A DNA stretch of 64,000 nt, taken from Scilla litardierei (lineage: Eukaryota; Streptophyta; Magnoliopsida; Asparagales; Asparagaceae). Below are positions 46,719 through 58,153 of the stretch, one piece after another (position 1 is the stretch's first letter; every line of letters starts with the position of its first letter). The notes below the pieces were generated by a model. It did no database searches. It was not told where the DNA came from and was given only the letters and a program-made list of their open reading frames with translations. The translations under genes and the position numbers were made by a program. The stretch lies in assembly GCA_030789695.1 (NCBI GenBank), contig CM061136.1, positions 130,114,648 to 130,178,647 on the forward strand. Direction: 5' to 3'.

Positions 46719-48347
46719 TTTCCTTTTTTCTGATTTTTCCTAGCCAGTTTTTCTGATTTACAATGAACATATCTTTTTTCAGGCATTGTTGAGATCAGCT
46801 TGGGAGAGATCAATATTTTGTGATTGTCGTCGTGTCACTTGTTTGCTGTGTGCTTGTCTTGTGTGTTCATGTGTATGTCTTTTGTATAGTTCGTTTCGGT
46901 ATTTATTTTCTTTATTTTTCTATGTCTCTTTTTGTGTGTTTTTCATGTTTTTACGTTTCTTTTAGGTGCGTACTTCCCTCCCATCTTTCGTTGCCCTCCC
47001 GCATTTAATCATATTGCATTGAGGGCAATGCATCGTTCAGCTTGGGGGAGTCGCACTATGTGCGTCAGTCGTGTCTTTTTCACAGTTTTGAGTTGTTTTC
47101 GTCGTGTTTTTTTTCTTTCCTTCCTTTTATTCTCTCTCTCCTAGAGATGACCCGCATGATGAAACTACCACTCAACCGCACACACACTTAGCTAAGCAAC
47201 GATAACTATCTTCACTAACCATAGGAAGCCGAGTTCTATTGCATTTTAAGCTCTGTGGGTTCACTTTGCTTTTTGTGTCGAGTTGTGTATTGTGACTAGC
47301 TAATTGGTGTGTTTCTACGCTGTGATTTTGTTTTGTATGCATATCCTTGGATGACCACTAGACTATCATGCTTCAATTTCGAATATGCGATATATTACCT
47401 CTACTTTTTGATTCATTATACATGAATCATCTATATATTTACGCTTCAAATCGCATGTGTCGGGACCCTTCCAATAGGACTTGGATAACCCATGTTGCTT
47501 ACGCTCAGATCCGCGAAAAATTTCCTTTTGCCCAATTGTTTAGAATTCGAATTCTTTTTTGTCTTACTTGGTGCAAATCCCCTCGTCGTGTACTTTACTT
47601 CCACTTGGGAGAGTGCACAATTTTGCCACTTACCTGCGCATCGTTCTCCTGCTTTTGGAGAATGCGCATTATCCCACTTCTACAAAAAAAGAGAAGGAAA
47701 AAGAAAATTCAAAAGAAAGAGAAAAGAAAGAATATGTATAGCCAAAATTCAAAAAATATACAAATATCCAAAACCCCAAAAATCTTCTATTGTGAATATT
47801 ACTCTTACCTCTGTGAATAAAGGGAAGGCGAGAATTTGCACCAAGTGCTCTCCTCCACACCTACTCAACCCCTTTCGTTTTCGAACACACTTGGCATAGG
47901 AGCTTTCTAGCAATCATCTTGGCAATCATGCGGCGATTTCCTAGTTTCTAGCAGTAGAGTCCCTGACATATGACATGTTTCTATTCTTACTCTATTCTCA
48001 TGCATGCTTGAAATATTATTTACCGCTAACTCGAATTGATTCGATATTTGGGTCATTCCATGGATATGTGTATATGGAGCTTGATTGCATGATTTAGATA
48101 GTTCCAATGTTGGCTAGCTCACAACCACACTCACTTGCGCTTCACCGCGTGGACCCGCGACTCTAGTAGGGACTCGTAATCCTGGGCTTAGTGCTATGCT
48201 TCTAGCGTGCTTGCTTAGTGTGTCGTGTTAGTTTCTGTTGGCTCTGACGGGTAATCTAAGATTTCCTTTTCTTTTCCTGTTTCTTTCTTTATATTTTCCC
48301 CTCCGAGCTTCTATTCTCACTCGTCTTCCTCGAGGACGAGGAAGGAT
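46719..48347 (+). other. Athila 3' untranslated region
   Basis: T-rich non-coding sequence between the env-position ORF and the polypurine tract. A TTCAGCTTGGGGGAGT (47036-47051) resembles the true polypurine tract and may be a duplicate. No gene seen; the small ORFs here have no recognisable similarity. Confidence 0.65.
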
Positions 48348-48360
48348 TCAGCTTGGGGGA
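48348..48360 (+). other. Athila polypurine tract
   Basis: TTCAGCTTGGGGGA lies three bases before the TGATGTG start of the 3' LTR. Confidence 0.75.
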
Positions 48361-48363
48361 TTT

Positions 48364-49922
48364 TGATGTGCGTTTATATTTTATATATTTATGCACGACT
48401 TCTCCGTAATTTTCTGTCGTTTTTCGTTGTTTCGAATCTGTTTCTTTGTGCTTTTTTTTGTTCTTTTTTACTTTCGTTGTGTTTGTATGCTTTTGCAGGA
48501 TATTGCTAGCGCGGGGGACATACAAGACCAATATCATGAGTCCCCGGAGCAACGGGAGGTGTCGCATGAGACCCTGAGAGCAAATCGTCAAGTTAAACCA
48601 TGTATCAGCTCTCAACCGATTGGGTTGACAGATCCACCCGATCGGTTCGTGCGGCCGTATCAGTCCCGAGGAAGAGGCAGATCCACCCGATCGGTTCAGT
48701 GATCGGGTGGATGTGACAGAGAACGCTGTTTTGAGAGCCAAAGTCCACCCGATCGGTTGACTTGTCAACCGATTGGGTCACCTGTAGCTGCTTCCCATGC
48801 TCGAGAACCCGAAGACTCACCCGATCGGTTCAGCGATCGGGTGAAATTTATCAGAAGCTGAAGACCAAATTTCACGCCGTTTCACCTGATCGGATGAAGT
48901 CTCATCCGATCGGGTGAACGTCTATTTTTGTCTTTAGTGGGAATATTCCCTGGCATCTTGCCAAATTGTATAAATAGAGCTAGGTTTTTCTAGAAACGTA
49001 ATCCCCATTTTAAAGATGTTTTTAGGGATTTTTGACTGCTTTGAACTAAACTCTATTTGTAAGTTCTTTGATCGCTCTCATATTCTAATATTGCGTTTAT
49101 ACTACTATTTGCTACAGTAATCTATTGCATGATTTCTATTTTGATGGCTATAATCTGTTTTATTGCGTCTCATGCCATGATTAGTGAGTAGTTCTTAAAT
49201 CTGGGACATTGGTGGAAGTCCCTTCGTGGGTTCTCCCTAGAACGGCCATAGGATTAGGGATTCGATAGGATACATGGATTTAGATGGTTACGATGGGGCA
49301 TTTTATTGTCATTGGCGGGAGAAAGACCGCCTTTGACCGTCGGGCCAAGGGGGAATAAAACGGGAGTTTGATTTTCTAGCCACAGCTCACTCCCCTAGCG
49401 TAGACATTGATTCCTTGCGCGTGGGAACAGCTTGAATGAAATGTCAGGAGCAATAGTTACGAGCTTAGTGCTCCCGAAGTCGGGCGGCGTTGGACATGGG
49501 AATGCCCACCGTCCGAACCCGGGTAGACCTAGCGTATCATCCTGGGCATCGACCGGAATATCGGGCCCATGGGACGCTAGGTACCACTATTAGAGGCAAC
49601 GTCTCACCGCTAAACCCTAAAATCTGATCATATTCCTATTCTTCGGTCATAATAATGAGAACTCATGATAGGGCGGAAGCCAAAGTCCTAGGTTACCTTT
49701 TTATCTCTTACACCATTTTCATTAGTTTACTATCGTGACATCCAACAAAAGAATAGGCTAGCTCACCCACTGGGTCATCCAGTTCCTGGTTGTTCACGAG
49801 CACAACACAGGCCTCCCCGTGATCGACCCCCAAGCCACACTTCGACATCGTGTGCTTGCAGTTTACAAATTCTAATCCTAGTATTCTCGTCCCAATTTGA
49901 GTGCCAAACGGACGGGCGGTCA
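48364..49922 (+). repeat. Athila 3' LTR
   Basis: 1,559 bp from TGATGTGCG to GGCGGTCA. The palindrome array (48610-48925) precedes the TATA box TATAAATA (48969-48976). From 48488 on it matches the 5' LTR. It is followed by CCTGT inside a copia gag on the other strand, so the Athila element inserted into that copia element. Confidence 0.88.
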
Positions 49923-50019
49923 CCTGTAAATCATTATTTTGATCTTCCAACTTGGGTAGTTGGTTCCGTTGAAGAGCGGGGGTCAAACGGTAGAGTGACC
50001 TTCTTTATGAGACGTGGAA
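49923..50019 (-). pseudogene. Copia gag start (interrupted by Athila)
   Basis: The minus strand opens with an ATG at about 50018 (MAFNATSTSHKEGHS). After one stop it gives PPLFNGTNYPSWKIKIMIY, the conserved N-terminal gag block of many plant copia elements. It ends at the Athila 3' LTR. The rest of this element was lost in the rearrangement at 22230. Confidence 0.82.
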
Positions 50020-50052
50020 GTAGCGTTGAATGCCATCGTTGCAGTATGATAT

Positions 50053-50070
50053 AATCTCACTCTGATACCA
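50053..50070 (-). other. Primer-binding site of the right copia element
   Basis: The minus strand reads TGGTATCAGAGTGAGATT, the initiator tRNA-Met type, two bases from the LTR. Confidence 0.92.
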
Positions 50071-50072
50071 AT

Positions 50073-51831
50073 TGTAAGGATTGCCTTACCCTTGCAATAC
50101 TAACAACAACACACTAGAGGGGGGGTGTGAATAGTGTAATGGCAATAAATTGTGCAATTAAAATTAAACTTGCAAATGCGGAATAATACATGCAAGAGGA
50201 ATTATCAACACAATCAAGACAAACGCAAACACAAGATTTTACCCTGATTCCCCAAAACATGGGTATGTCCAGCCACACCAATATAACTATAATTCCCACA
50301 AAGAGACGTGAATACAAATCTCACAAAGAGATACCTCACCTAGAGGATTTTGTCCTACACAAGAACCAAACCAACCTTACACAAGGGTCAAACTCCCACA
50401 CAGAGAATTACTAACCCTCACTCAGAGAATTAGGGTTAGCCCTACACTAGGACACCAAACTCCTACAAAGAGAGTTACTCCCGCAAATAGAGTGTCCAAT
50501 TCCCACAAAGAGAATTAGGGTTTCTAAGAAACACATATAAAACAAATACTCTTACTTATGCCTTGAGATGAACTTACTCATTAATGAATGCAAAGCAAGG
50601 AAGAGGATTTCCAAGTGATGAGATTTGCTTGAAAGCACTTGGATGATTTCCTTGAGCTTGACTTCAATGCATGAAGGAGATTTAGAGCTCTAAGAGGGAA
50701 ATGAGAGAGTTTGAGAGTAGCTTAATTAATAGCCAAAGATTTTCAATGGCATCAAGAAGTTCTAATGAACTCAGCCCTCTCATATATATAGGAACCCTAT
50801 AGGAACTCTCAAAAGCCAAAAAACAACCAAAAACAAAAGGCTGCAACGACTAGATTCTGGGCAAAAACGTCACCGACAGTCGACTAATGAACAAATGACA
50901 GCCGACTGTCCAACGGCTAATTAATTTCCAACGGCTATAATCTTACCCATGACGGTCGACTGATGAAGTCAACACAGTTAACTGTAAACAGGACAGGCGT
51001 CTGTAAATCCTTCAGCAGGCGACTGCTGCAAGGGATGGAATAAAACAGAGAGATTCACTCTTTCGTACTGTTTGCAGACAGGCGACTGATGGCCAGTATA
51101 CAGACGACTGTCAAATGGACAGGCGACTGTAAATACTGAACCAGTCGACTGACTAGCAAATTGGGATAGAACCAAACAATGCAAGTTGCGCACAATCGAC
51201 TGTAGAACAATTCACAGGCGACTGTTGGAAGACATGCGACTGTAAATTGACTGTCAATCGACAGTTCCACATGCTCAAGTATGAGTCAATAAAAGGTTGA
51301 CTTGAGCAATGTACCACAGTCGACTGTAGAAGGCTCGACAGGTGACTGGAATCACCCAGTCGATTGTAAAACCTCCATTAGGCGACTGTTGTAGAGCCAG
51401 AGTCTCCAATTGAGTCTTTGGACAAGAGGAGCACATGGTGTTGGATTCTATGATAATCCTAAGGTTAACTAAAATGGTTAAATGTATATGCATGAATGAG
51501 TGGACCATCTAACAAGGCATTACATTAAACCTATACTCAAAAAGAGAAAAGCAATAAATAAAATATTACATGGATTACATTGCTTTCCTTAGAGTCTATG
51601 GCTTTAATCTTGATGCCTTGATGCTTCCCATCATCTTCAAGCTTTAGCACCCCTTGAGTCCAAGCTTTGGCCCTTCTCCTCTTGATGTCCATCCTTACAC
51701 CAAGTCTTTAGTCTCCAAAAATGATATTCTTGAAATGTAACTATGAGACTAAAACAAGGAAGTCATTAGCAACAACATAATATTGTGATCATCATCAAAA
51801 TAATATTGGTATGAAACACCAATGCTCAACA
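50073..51831 (-). repeat. 5' LTR of the right copia element
   Basis: 1,759 bp from TGTAAGGATTGCC to GCTCAACA on the plus strand, placed between a primer site and the interrupted protease of element C. The minus-strand TATA box (TATATATA, 50783-50790) separates R/U5 on the left from a long U3 on the right. The U3 holds the CAGTCGACTG array. Its ORFs are by-products of the array. The partner LTR is missing. Confidence 0.82.
50870..51395. promoter_or_regulatory. CAGTCGACTG palindrome array in copia U3
   Basis: About 18 copies of the palindrome CAGTCGACTG or one-base variants (CAGGCGACTG, CAGTCGATTG, CAATCGACTG) occur in 525 bases. Spacing is irregular, 20 to 50 bases. In element orientation the array lies directly upstream of the TATA box at 50783-50790. 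Enhancer function is inferred. Confidence 0.75.
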
Positions 51832-52350
51832 CTGGTATGGGTACTCTCCGAGGGTGACTGATAGCACGATTATGGTCACAACAAGGGCGGCATGTCCGAT
51901 GAAGTCGATGAAGGGGCATGAACATTTTTCTAATTTAGACGAACCAAGCCACATCTTCTCCAACGTGGTCATGAAGAGCACGTCATACGAACTGCCCGTT
52001 TTAACAAGCAATCACCTTACATCGGTTGTGTCGATGATGGAACTGATAACAATGGCATCATCATTTGGCAGCTCGACATCCTCCAGATCTTCATCTGAAA
52101 AAGAAATCAGGGGCATTATATCCCTCGGTCATTTCTGCTCAACAGTTGTTGGCATCACCCTCCCATCATACCAACTTCGAGAAAAGGTGGACAATATGTT
52201 TGATGTTGGTCTGCCTGATATCATGTCAATGACATCGGCATCGGGCAGAGTCAGGATATCCTTTTCGAAGAGGACGGACCTTTTTGGCCCGAGATTGGCA
52301 GGGTGAGTCGACATCATCAATGTTAGGTAGAGACAGAGATGTTCGACTCT
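51832..52350 (-). pseudogene. Element C: gag remnant and protease fragment (Tat/Retand type)
   Basis: The minus strand gives PLISFSDEDLEDVELPND followed by VRLLVKTGSSYDVLFMTTLEKM and a DFIGHAA block. This aligns with the protease of element E (PITFSDEDLEG, then DILFMSTIEKMGL, FTGHS). The active site reads K-T-G, so the catalytic Asp is lost. Almost all of gag is deleted: only about 240 bases separate protease from the primer site. The right copia LTR cuts the protease at 51831. Confidence 0.8.
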
Positions 52351-52370
52351 GATTCCTATAGACGGTGCCA
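52351..52370 (-). other. Primer-binding site of element C
   Basis: The minus strand reads TGGCACCGTCTATAGGAATC, a diverged Tat/Retand site, two bases from the LTR. Confidence 0.82.
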
Positions 52371-52372
52371 AC

Positions 52373-53092
52373 TGTGGATGGGTAAATCCATCCACAGTGA
52401 GTAAGATGCTGACGAGGACATCTCAGTTGACGTGGTGCCCCGTCAGTTGAAGAGAGGGACCCGCTAAAGATTGGTCCTGGGCTAATGAGAGCAGGATACG
52501 AGCTGCTGGGTTGAAGCCCAACCTAACTCCGTGCTAACTCCGTAGGTCTGTAACATAGAAAAATTGTCAGGGGGGTCGGATTTAGGTTCTGACCCAAATG
52601 CCCTCTGATACTTAAGTTAGTGGATGCCTTAGAGAATGCTCGAGGCAGTTAGATCCGACCTATTGGTTGGTCGTCCGATCACTGTCTCACCAAGCTATGG
52701 AGGAAAATATAAGTGGAATCAGATATATGAGTTTCAGAGTACCTGAGAGTTTAGTATGTCTTTTGTGATGCCTTGTATTATCGAAGTGGAGACTTCTTAT
52801 AGGTGATGGTTCCTATGCGTGCCATTAGCCGATAAAGGCCTTGCCTTCATGACGGCATCATTGTCGTTCCAAAAAAGAATCATAATGGCCCCCATTTATT
52901 CCAGACATTACTAACGGATCCACTAGTATTCGGGAGCTCAACGGATGGGTAAGATGTCTCTTTGACTGGGCAAGCGGCCAACCGCCCATACTGGCCTCTG
53001 GGCTTTTGGACTGAGGAGACATGTTCATAGTGGACTCTCTTTATTTGAGTAAATATCTCCTCCGTCTCGTGGGCCGGCCCAATATAGTAACA
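52373..53092 (-). repeat. 5' LTR of element C
   Basis: 720 bp from TGTGGATGG to ATAGTAACA. It has the layout of the other Tat-type LTRs here, including the motif TTAAGTATCAGAGGGC near 52598-52613 and a minus-strand TATA-like CCTATAAGAAG (about 52794-52804). Different family from elements A and B. Confidence 0.78.
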
Positions 53093-53961
53093 GGACGAAT
53101 GTATAGTTTGCAATACACTTGGATGTTGGATGGATGATGCTTGTGTTTGAATTGTATCATAGTAAGTATGAGGTTGTTTTGCGATTATATCATAGCAAGA
53201 GTTAGTTTTTGGAGTTCAGTGAAAGTATGATGTAGTTCTGCGAATTAAGCTAAAGCATTATAAAAGTAAGTCAAATGGCATTTTAGGCATTACTTGGCAC
53301 CTGATCAACACGTGCTAACGTCAAACAAGCGGCCGTCGCGTTGGAGACCATTCTGAAACCTAAAATGAAAGCATGAGGTAGCTTTGTGATGATTATATCA
53401 TAGTGAGAGGTGGTTTTTTGGAATTCAGCGAAAGGACGGGGTAGTTTTGCGAAATTAAGCGCGCACACCCGTATATGTTACATTAATTTGGTTGTTTGAC
53501 CAAAACAAGAAACAAAACCATGTAGGCAATAAAGATACGCATACAATTTGAAAATTTTCCTAATAAAAATTCTAAACGTCATGATTTGCAGATACTTTTC
53601 ATATTATGTCGTCAGTCGAATTTGCATGCAGCTGACATGTAGAAGGCAACGAAAATACGAGCATAAACCAATTTTGAACTGTAGCTTCGTTAATTTCCAA
53701 CAATAAAAGACCGCACAAATCGGCAGGTCCATTAACGTACGGCTATTTATGGCAAAAGATTCCGTCGGGCATGAAGAAGAGTGCACGGAGCTGCGTGCTA
53801 AAGATGAGCAATATAAGAGTTTGAGTTTAAAAAAACCACTTCATGCGCGTGACACGTGCCGAGTGCCCATTCCCCACCTTCTAGTCGTTATTTTAAGGAG
53901 CTCGGTCCTTTTGCTCAAATCCAAATCCCAAAGGTGTGGCAGCGAGGGAGCGGGAGAGAGA
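53093..53961 (+). promoter_or_regulatory. Upstream region of the sterol reductase-like gene
   Basis: Host sequence between the element C LTR and the exon 1 ATG. A TATA-like AATATAAGAG lies at 53810-53819, with a pyrimidine-rich stretch before the ATG. Two diverged copies of a block of about 90 bases (TATCATAG, TTTTTGGAGTTCAG/GGAATTCAGCG, TAGTTNTGCGAA) lie at 53160-53255 and 53360-53460. An ACACGTG (G-box) occurs at 53852-53858. The retroelement ends about 870 bases before the ATG. Confidence 0.55.
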
Positions 53962-54056
53962 ATGGGGGAAGCATCACAGACCGTCCATTCGGCTCTCGTC
54001 ACCTATGCTACCATGGTCACGCTCCTCACTCTCTGCCCTCCATTTGCTATCCTGCT
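53962..54056 (+). CDS. DWF5: Exon 1 of a sterol delta-7 (7-dehydrocholesterol) reductase-like gene
   Basis: The ATG at 53962 opens a 95-base exon. Residues 7-16 read TVHSALVTYA and residues 25-31 CPPFAIL. This matches the N-terminus of plant 7-dehydrocholesterol reductases (DWF5), membrane enzymes of the ERG4/ERG24 family. They reduce the C7-C8 double bond in the ER on the route to campesterol and brassinosteroids. The segment is the first hydrophobic helix of a polytopic protein of about 430 residues. A good donor, CTGCT/GTAAGC, follows at 54057, leaving phase 2. No later exon was recognised up to 64000. Either intron 1 is very long and filled with retroelements, or this is a gene fragment. 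Confidence 0.72.
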
Positions 54057-57000
54057 GTAAGCTCTCCATCTCGACCCCCACACCAAATTTTAAAGTATTT
54101 GTTTCATTAATTCTTTGATATAAAAATAGTTGGTTTTTTTCTCTCGAAAAATGCCATCTTGATGAGCGGGCGTTTGTGTTTTGCTGTCTGAAATGGGAGT
54201 TACTGAAAGTTACGGACATATATCTTTGTTTTTATTTAACATACGTTGGAAATTTGTCCATGGATTCTCTCTGTGTGGGAGCTAATAATAATAATAAATA
54301 ATAGCAGCATTGATTCCGAAGAATCTAGTAAAAGGTGGTGGAGTTTAGGTGTTACCGTGGAGCAACTGCTTCATCGGTAGAGGGGTGGGACGCGTGGAGA
54401 GGCGATCCCAGGTCAAAAAGAACTAGGAGTGCGCTATTTGGTTAAAGACCGACCTAGCTTCGTGCTAACTTCGTAGGCTCGCTGACTGCTGAGTTTGGTT
54501 TAAATTTTGGAGCTGACGACATGGTACCTTTCTCTTTTTTTTTGTGGTAATACTTGGTCCTAGAGCCGATGAATCTTAGTTTTGAAGGATCCAGGATCTG
54601 TTTGGCTCTGGGAAACCTTTTTCTCAAAATCTTTGGAAAGCTCGGAAATGCTTCGGGTATTCTTAAAAAGGCGTTTTCTGTTTCCGAAAATTTCTTATTT
54701 GTTTTGCAACGGAAAACAAAGCTGGTTGCGCTTTATTATGTAGATCAAAAGATTTTGTTTGAAGGGTGTGAGATGAGAGGGAGGAGATTTCCTTATAAAT
54801 AATTTAAAGCTTTTTCTCCTTAGACAAGAGGTTTCCAAATCATTTGCTACGGGCAAGGGGTTATGATTAGTCTATTATACATTTGAGGACCTTCTTTGAA
54901 TCGTTGTCCTACGTGGATGGGTTTGTTTCAGTCATATTTTAGCTTAATAACTAGAATAAGATAATGTGTTAGAAAAAGTTTCGGAGAAAAAAATTGAATT
55001 CCAAAAGTGGAACTTTGAAAACTGTTTGTTGAAAAAATTGATGGGGTGTGGTTGAGGGATTGGGTGTGTAGTTGGTTGTTGTGGTGGAAACCCCAAACAA
55101 AAGCCCACCACATTCCGCTTATTTGCAAGCTTGCCATTGCTTTTTCATAAAACACAAAGACTCTTTATCTTACCCTTATTTACGGGTTTGACATCGCTCT
55201 TTTTCCACTTTGAACCCTGTATTTTTTTGTGCGTTAGTCCCTACTTTTGTGCCCCAGCGACGACCGACCCGGGTTTCTTTTCGATGTCGGTATTGCGCAC
55301 GGAGACGATCGTCCCTATTGTTCTTCCTCACGGGCCCCCCCCGTCGGCATGTTACCCGTGAGCCGGCTGTCCACATTGGTTTTATGCCTGAGAGACGACC
55401 TTCACCGTGCCCTCCGGACGCGGGTATTTGCTAGTTTTTTAATATAAAAAGCAGACAAGATATACTAAAAATAACTCTTTTCCGAAGCAATTAGATATTG
55501 AAAAATGCAAAAAAATTCTTGAAAATCTGACAAAAAAGTAGCAATGGGGAAACCATTTCGTACCAACATTGTTACTGCGTACCTTATTCATAAATCTTAA
55601 TATTTGATGTAGGAGAATGACTCACTACACCGATGACTTCGGTGTAGGGAGGTGACTTTTTACCTTAAAAAGAAAGCAAATGAGATAAGGGTGTATGATG
55701 TGATTTTTATTTTGATTGGGTTTTTGTCAAATTTGGAATGCTGTCACTTCTCTACACCGGGCTTCCGGTGTATTTAGCAACTCTCTTGATGTAGCCTCAG
55801 GTGTTAAGTGTAACATATGTGTGGATGAGGTTGGTGGGCCGAGCATGTTGGAGATTGATTTGGACGGCCACGCGATGGGATCGGAGCAAGAATAGATGGA
55901 ATAGCAATTGCCCATTTAATTAATATTTTTAAAAAGAAGGGTGTGTCTTTTTGCTAAATTGCTTCCCCCATGTGCCCTTCTTTTGTGATGCAAGGCCCCG
56001 GATAAGCTACATCGTTATACAGAAGGCTACATCCCACGTTTCTTAGAAGGCTACATCCCACGGGTCCTAGGTTCCCAGTCTATTTCTGACCCTATCTATA
56101 TTACCGTTGATGGAGTTGTCTAGGACAAAATGGTTGATAAAGTAGTGGTCATGGTTTGGCCACCTGTTGATTTGGACTGCCACGCGATGGGATCGAAGAA
56201 AGGGATAGATGTAATAACAATTACCCATTTACTTAATATTTTTAAAAAGAAGGGGGGTGTCCTTTTGCTAAATTGCTTCCCCCATGTGCCCTTCTTTTGT
56301 GATGCAAGGCCCCGGTTAAGCTACGTCGATATACAGAAGGCTACATCCCAGGTGTCTTAGGTTCCCAGTCTATTTCTGACCCTATCTATATTATCGTTGA
56401 TGGAGTTGTCTAGGACAAACTGGTTGATAGAGTAGTGGTCATGGTTTGGCCACATCATCAAGGTGGCTCACTTGGGGATGGGTGGGGTCTTGGGTGTGGT
56501 TTGGGGTTTTTGTGGTGCATACAAATTTAAGCACACATTCTTCCCATGAATTACAAGTTTGTCATTGATTTTTCATGCAACCAAAAATCCCTTCTCTCTT
56601 CCACCTATTTACGGTATCGCCAACAGTCTTTTTCCACTTTGCCCACTGCGTTTTTTACACTTAGGCCCCTCATTACCCCCTACCCCGACGATTTCCACAC
56701 AACCACACACTTCCCTCTCATTTTCGGTTGTGTGCAGCTTCCGCCTCTTCTGTGTGGGTTTTTATTTTGATCCTCATGCACTATGTACATGTGCAATTTC
56801 TAGTTAATATATATTTTATGGTATTAAATATTATAAACACAATTTTAATTAACTTTAAAAATGTCCTATAATTCTTAAATATTTTTAAATGATTTTTTGG
56901 TAATTTTCCGAGTACAAAAGGGCTCTAAACATGCAAATCCACGACACAAGACCCGTTAACCGTTTTAATCTCAAAACATGTTATCTGATGTCCGAAAATG

Positions 57001-57419
57001 AGGGAAAAAGTGAAAAAAGAAAAAAAGAAAAAAGAAAAAAATCAGGGCGGGTGTACCCGTGTTCCACGACACATGTTTCATGTTTTCCGATGTATCAAAA
57101 AAAATGAGAAAACCGGTTATTTTGATTAGTTTTCCACTTCTTTAAACTTATGACAATTTTTCACAAAAAAATTCGAAAACCTCTTTCTGGACCTGAAACT
57201 CGAACTTTATTAAACAAAACCTCGAAACAATCTTCCCTAACCTCATCTAATCCCTCTCCCAGCTAACTCTCTCTTGGCTAACCACCCTCAATCTGAACTA
57301 CCCTATTTTGCAATTAATTAACATTTTGAATTATTTTGAATTATTTTTTGTTTCCCTTTAATAACCATCTCCGCGGCACTATCTCAGAACTCCCACCCTC
57401 TCTCTATCTCCTTGCTCCC
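54057..57419 (+). other. Presumed intron 1 (left part) with local duplications
   Basis: No exon or element ORF recognised. The AT-rich sequence contains duplicated blocks. 55085-55260 resembles 56490-56695: both have a run like TTTGCAAGCTTGCCATTG / TTACAAGTTTGTCATTG, then a TATTTACGG block, then CTTTTTCCACTTTG. A tandem pair of about 300 bp lies at 55857-56460. A block at 54450-54485 resembles part of the element C LTR near 52515-52545. Small hairpins occur at 55628-55652 and 55752-55772. Confidence 0.5.
55857..56460. repeat. Tandem duplication of about 300 bp
   Basis: Unit 1 (about 55857-56160) and unit 2 (about 56168-56460) both begin TTTGGAC-GCCACGCGATGGGA. Both run through TTTTTAAAAAGAAGGG, CCCCCATGTGCCCTTCTTT and CAAGGCCCCGG, and end AGTAGTGGTCATGGTTTGGC. 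They differ by small changes and about 20 bases of extra sequence in unit 1. A related fragment lies at 7790-8100. Confidence 0.9.
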
Positions 57420-58131
57420 TGTCACATCAATTATGGCCGGCCTACGTGGCCACCTTCATAGCTCATAAATTCGACGATTAAGACAGGCACTTACTCCTTC
57501 ATCAAGTATAATGGCTATGAGCTAGGGGTCAACACTTCCTTGTTAGTGTGTCCTCGTCAAGGACGGCATTAAAGCCTCTTTATTGCCTTAGAGATGAGAG
57601 GGGTGATGGCTTACTTATATGAAGACTGGGAGGTAGCAGCTTCAAGGGGGATCTCCGAGATCTACAGTGAAGGTAGCCCAAACACTCACACTCCACCAAA
57701 TATTATTCTCCTCCTCCATAGCTCAGTCGGAGGACTAGCGTACGACCTCCAAGCGAGTCGGACCTAGCCCCACTGAGCTCCCCTTTTTAGTCAGACCCTG
57801 ACTTAGGCATCGGAGGGGATCTGGTCGGGCCCAGACCCGACCCCCTGACGCGTTCCTCATTTTGCAGATCGAGGAGAACGTCAACCCGCCGAAGCTTCCC
57901 TTCGTCGTCATATCGCTTGGATCTGAATGCCCTCGTGCCAGAGCCCGTTCGTCCGATCAACCTGACGCCCCACTGAAGCTTCACTTTGGTGCCTCGTCGT
58001 TCAGCTCCGAGCTTCCTCGCGGCAAAGCCAGCTCGGCTGATCAGCCCTGAAGGCCATCACCATCTTCCACATCAAAGAATACCTTCGGACCTGTGTACTA
58101 CCAATCAACTGTGAGAAAACACCCCAAAACA
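57420..58131 (+). repeat. 5' LTR of element D (Tat/Retand type)
   Basis: 712 bp from TGTCACATC to CCCCAAAACA, followed two bases later by a Tat-type primer site on the plus strand. It contains TGACTTAGGCATCGGAGGGG (57801-57820) and a TATA-like CTTATATGAAG (about 57612-57622). It lies inside the presumed intron. Confidence 0.8.
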
Positions 58132-58133
58132 TC

Positions 58134-58153
58134 TGGCGACGTCTGTGGAAACG
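58134..58153 (+). other. Primer-binding site of element D
   Basis: TGGCGACGTCTGTGGAAACG, a slightly diverged Tat/Retand primer site. Confidence 0.85.

Larger units (their letters stand above)
22231..49922 (+). mobile_element. Athila-type gypsy element with three nested insertions
   Basis: Plus-strand element. Its parts are a truncated 5' LTR (22231-23577 plus 31446-31539), primer site (31547), gag (31714-32969, continuing at 42582), protease (about 43180-43450), an env-position ORF (44848-46718), polypurine tract (about 48348-48360) and 3' LTR (48364-49922). RT, RNase H and integrase are absent between protease and 3' region. It contains a copia element, a solo gypsy LTR, and a second copia element nested in that LTR. 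The 5' LTR lacks about 124 bases present in the 3' copy. The left flank is element B whereas the right flank is a copia gag, so a deletion removed the original left border. Confidence 0.85.

Noticed and set aside
47036..47051. Second polypurine tract marking another LTR start
   Set aside because: It resembles the true tract, but no LTR-like sequence matching the Athila LTR follows it.
50978..51270. Two overlapping minus-strand ORFs in the copia LTR
   Set aside because: They lie in U3, are explained by the CAGTCGACTG array, and have no similarity to known proteins.
50870..51395. CRISPR-like array of short repeats
   Set aside because: Spacing is irregular, repeats are palindromic and only 10 bases long, there are no cas genes, and the sequence is inside a plant copia LTR.
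51854..52306. Plus-strand ORF of 150 residues
   Set aside because: Antisense to the Tat-type protease fragment of element C, which explains the conservation.
19583..53092. Elements B and C as the two ends of one element
   Set aside because: Both are Tat-type and in minus orientation, but their LTRs are too different to be a pair, and the flanks (CATTA and GGACG) do not match.
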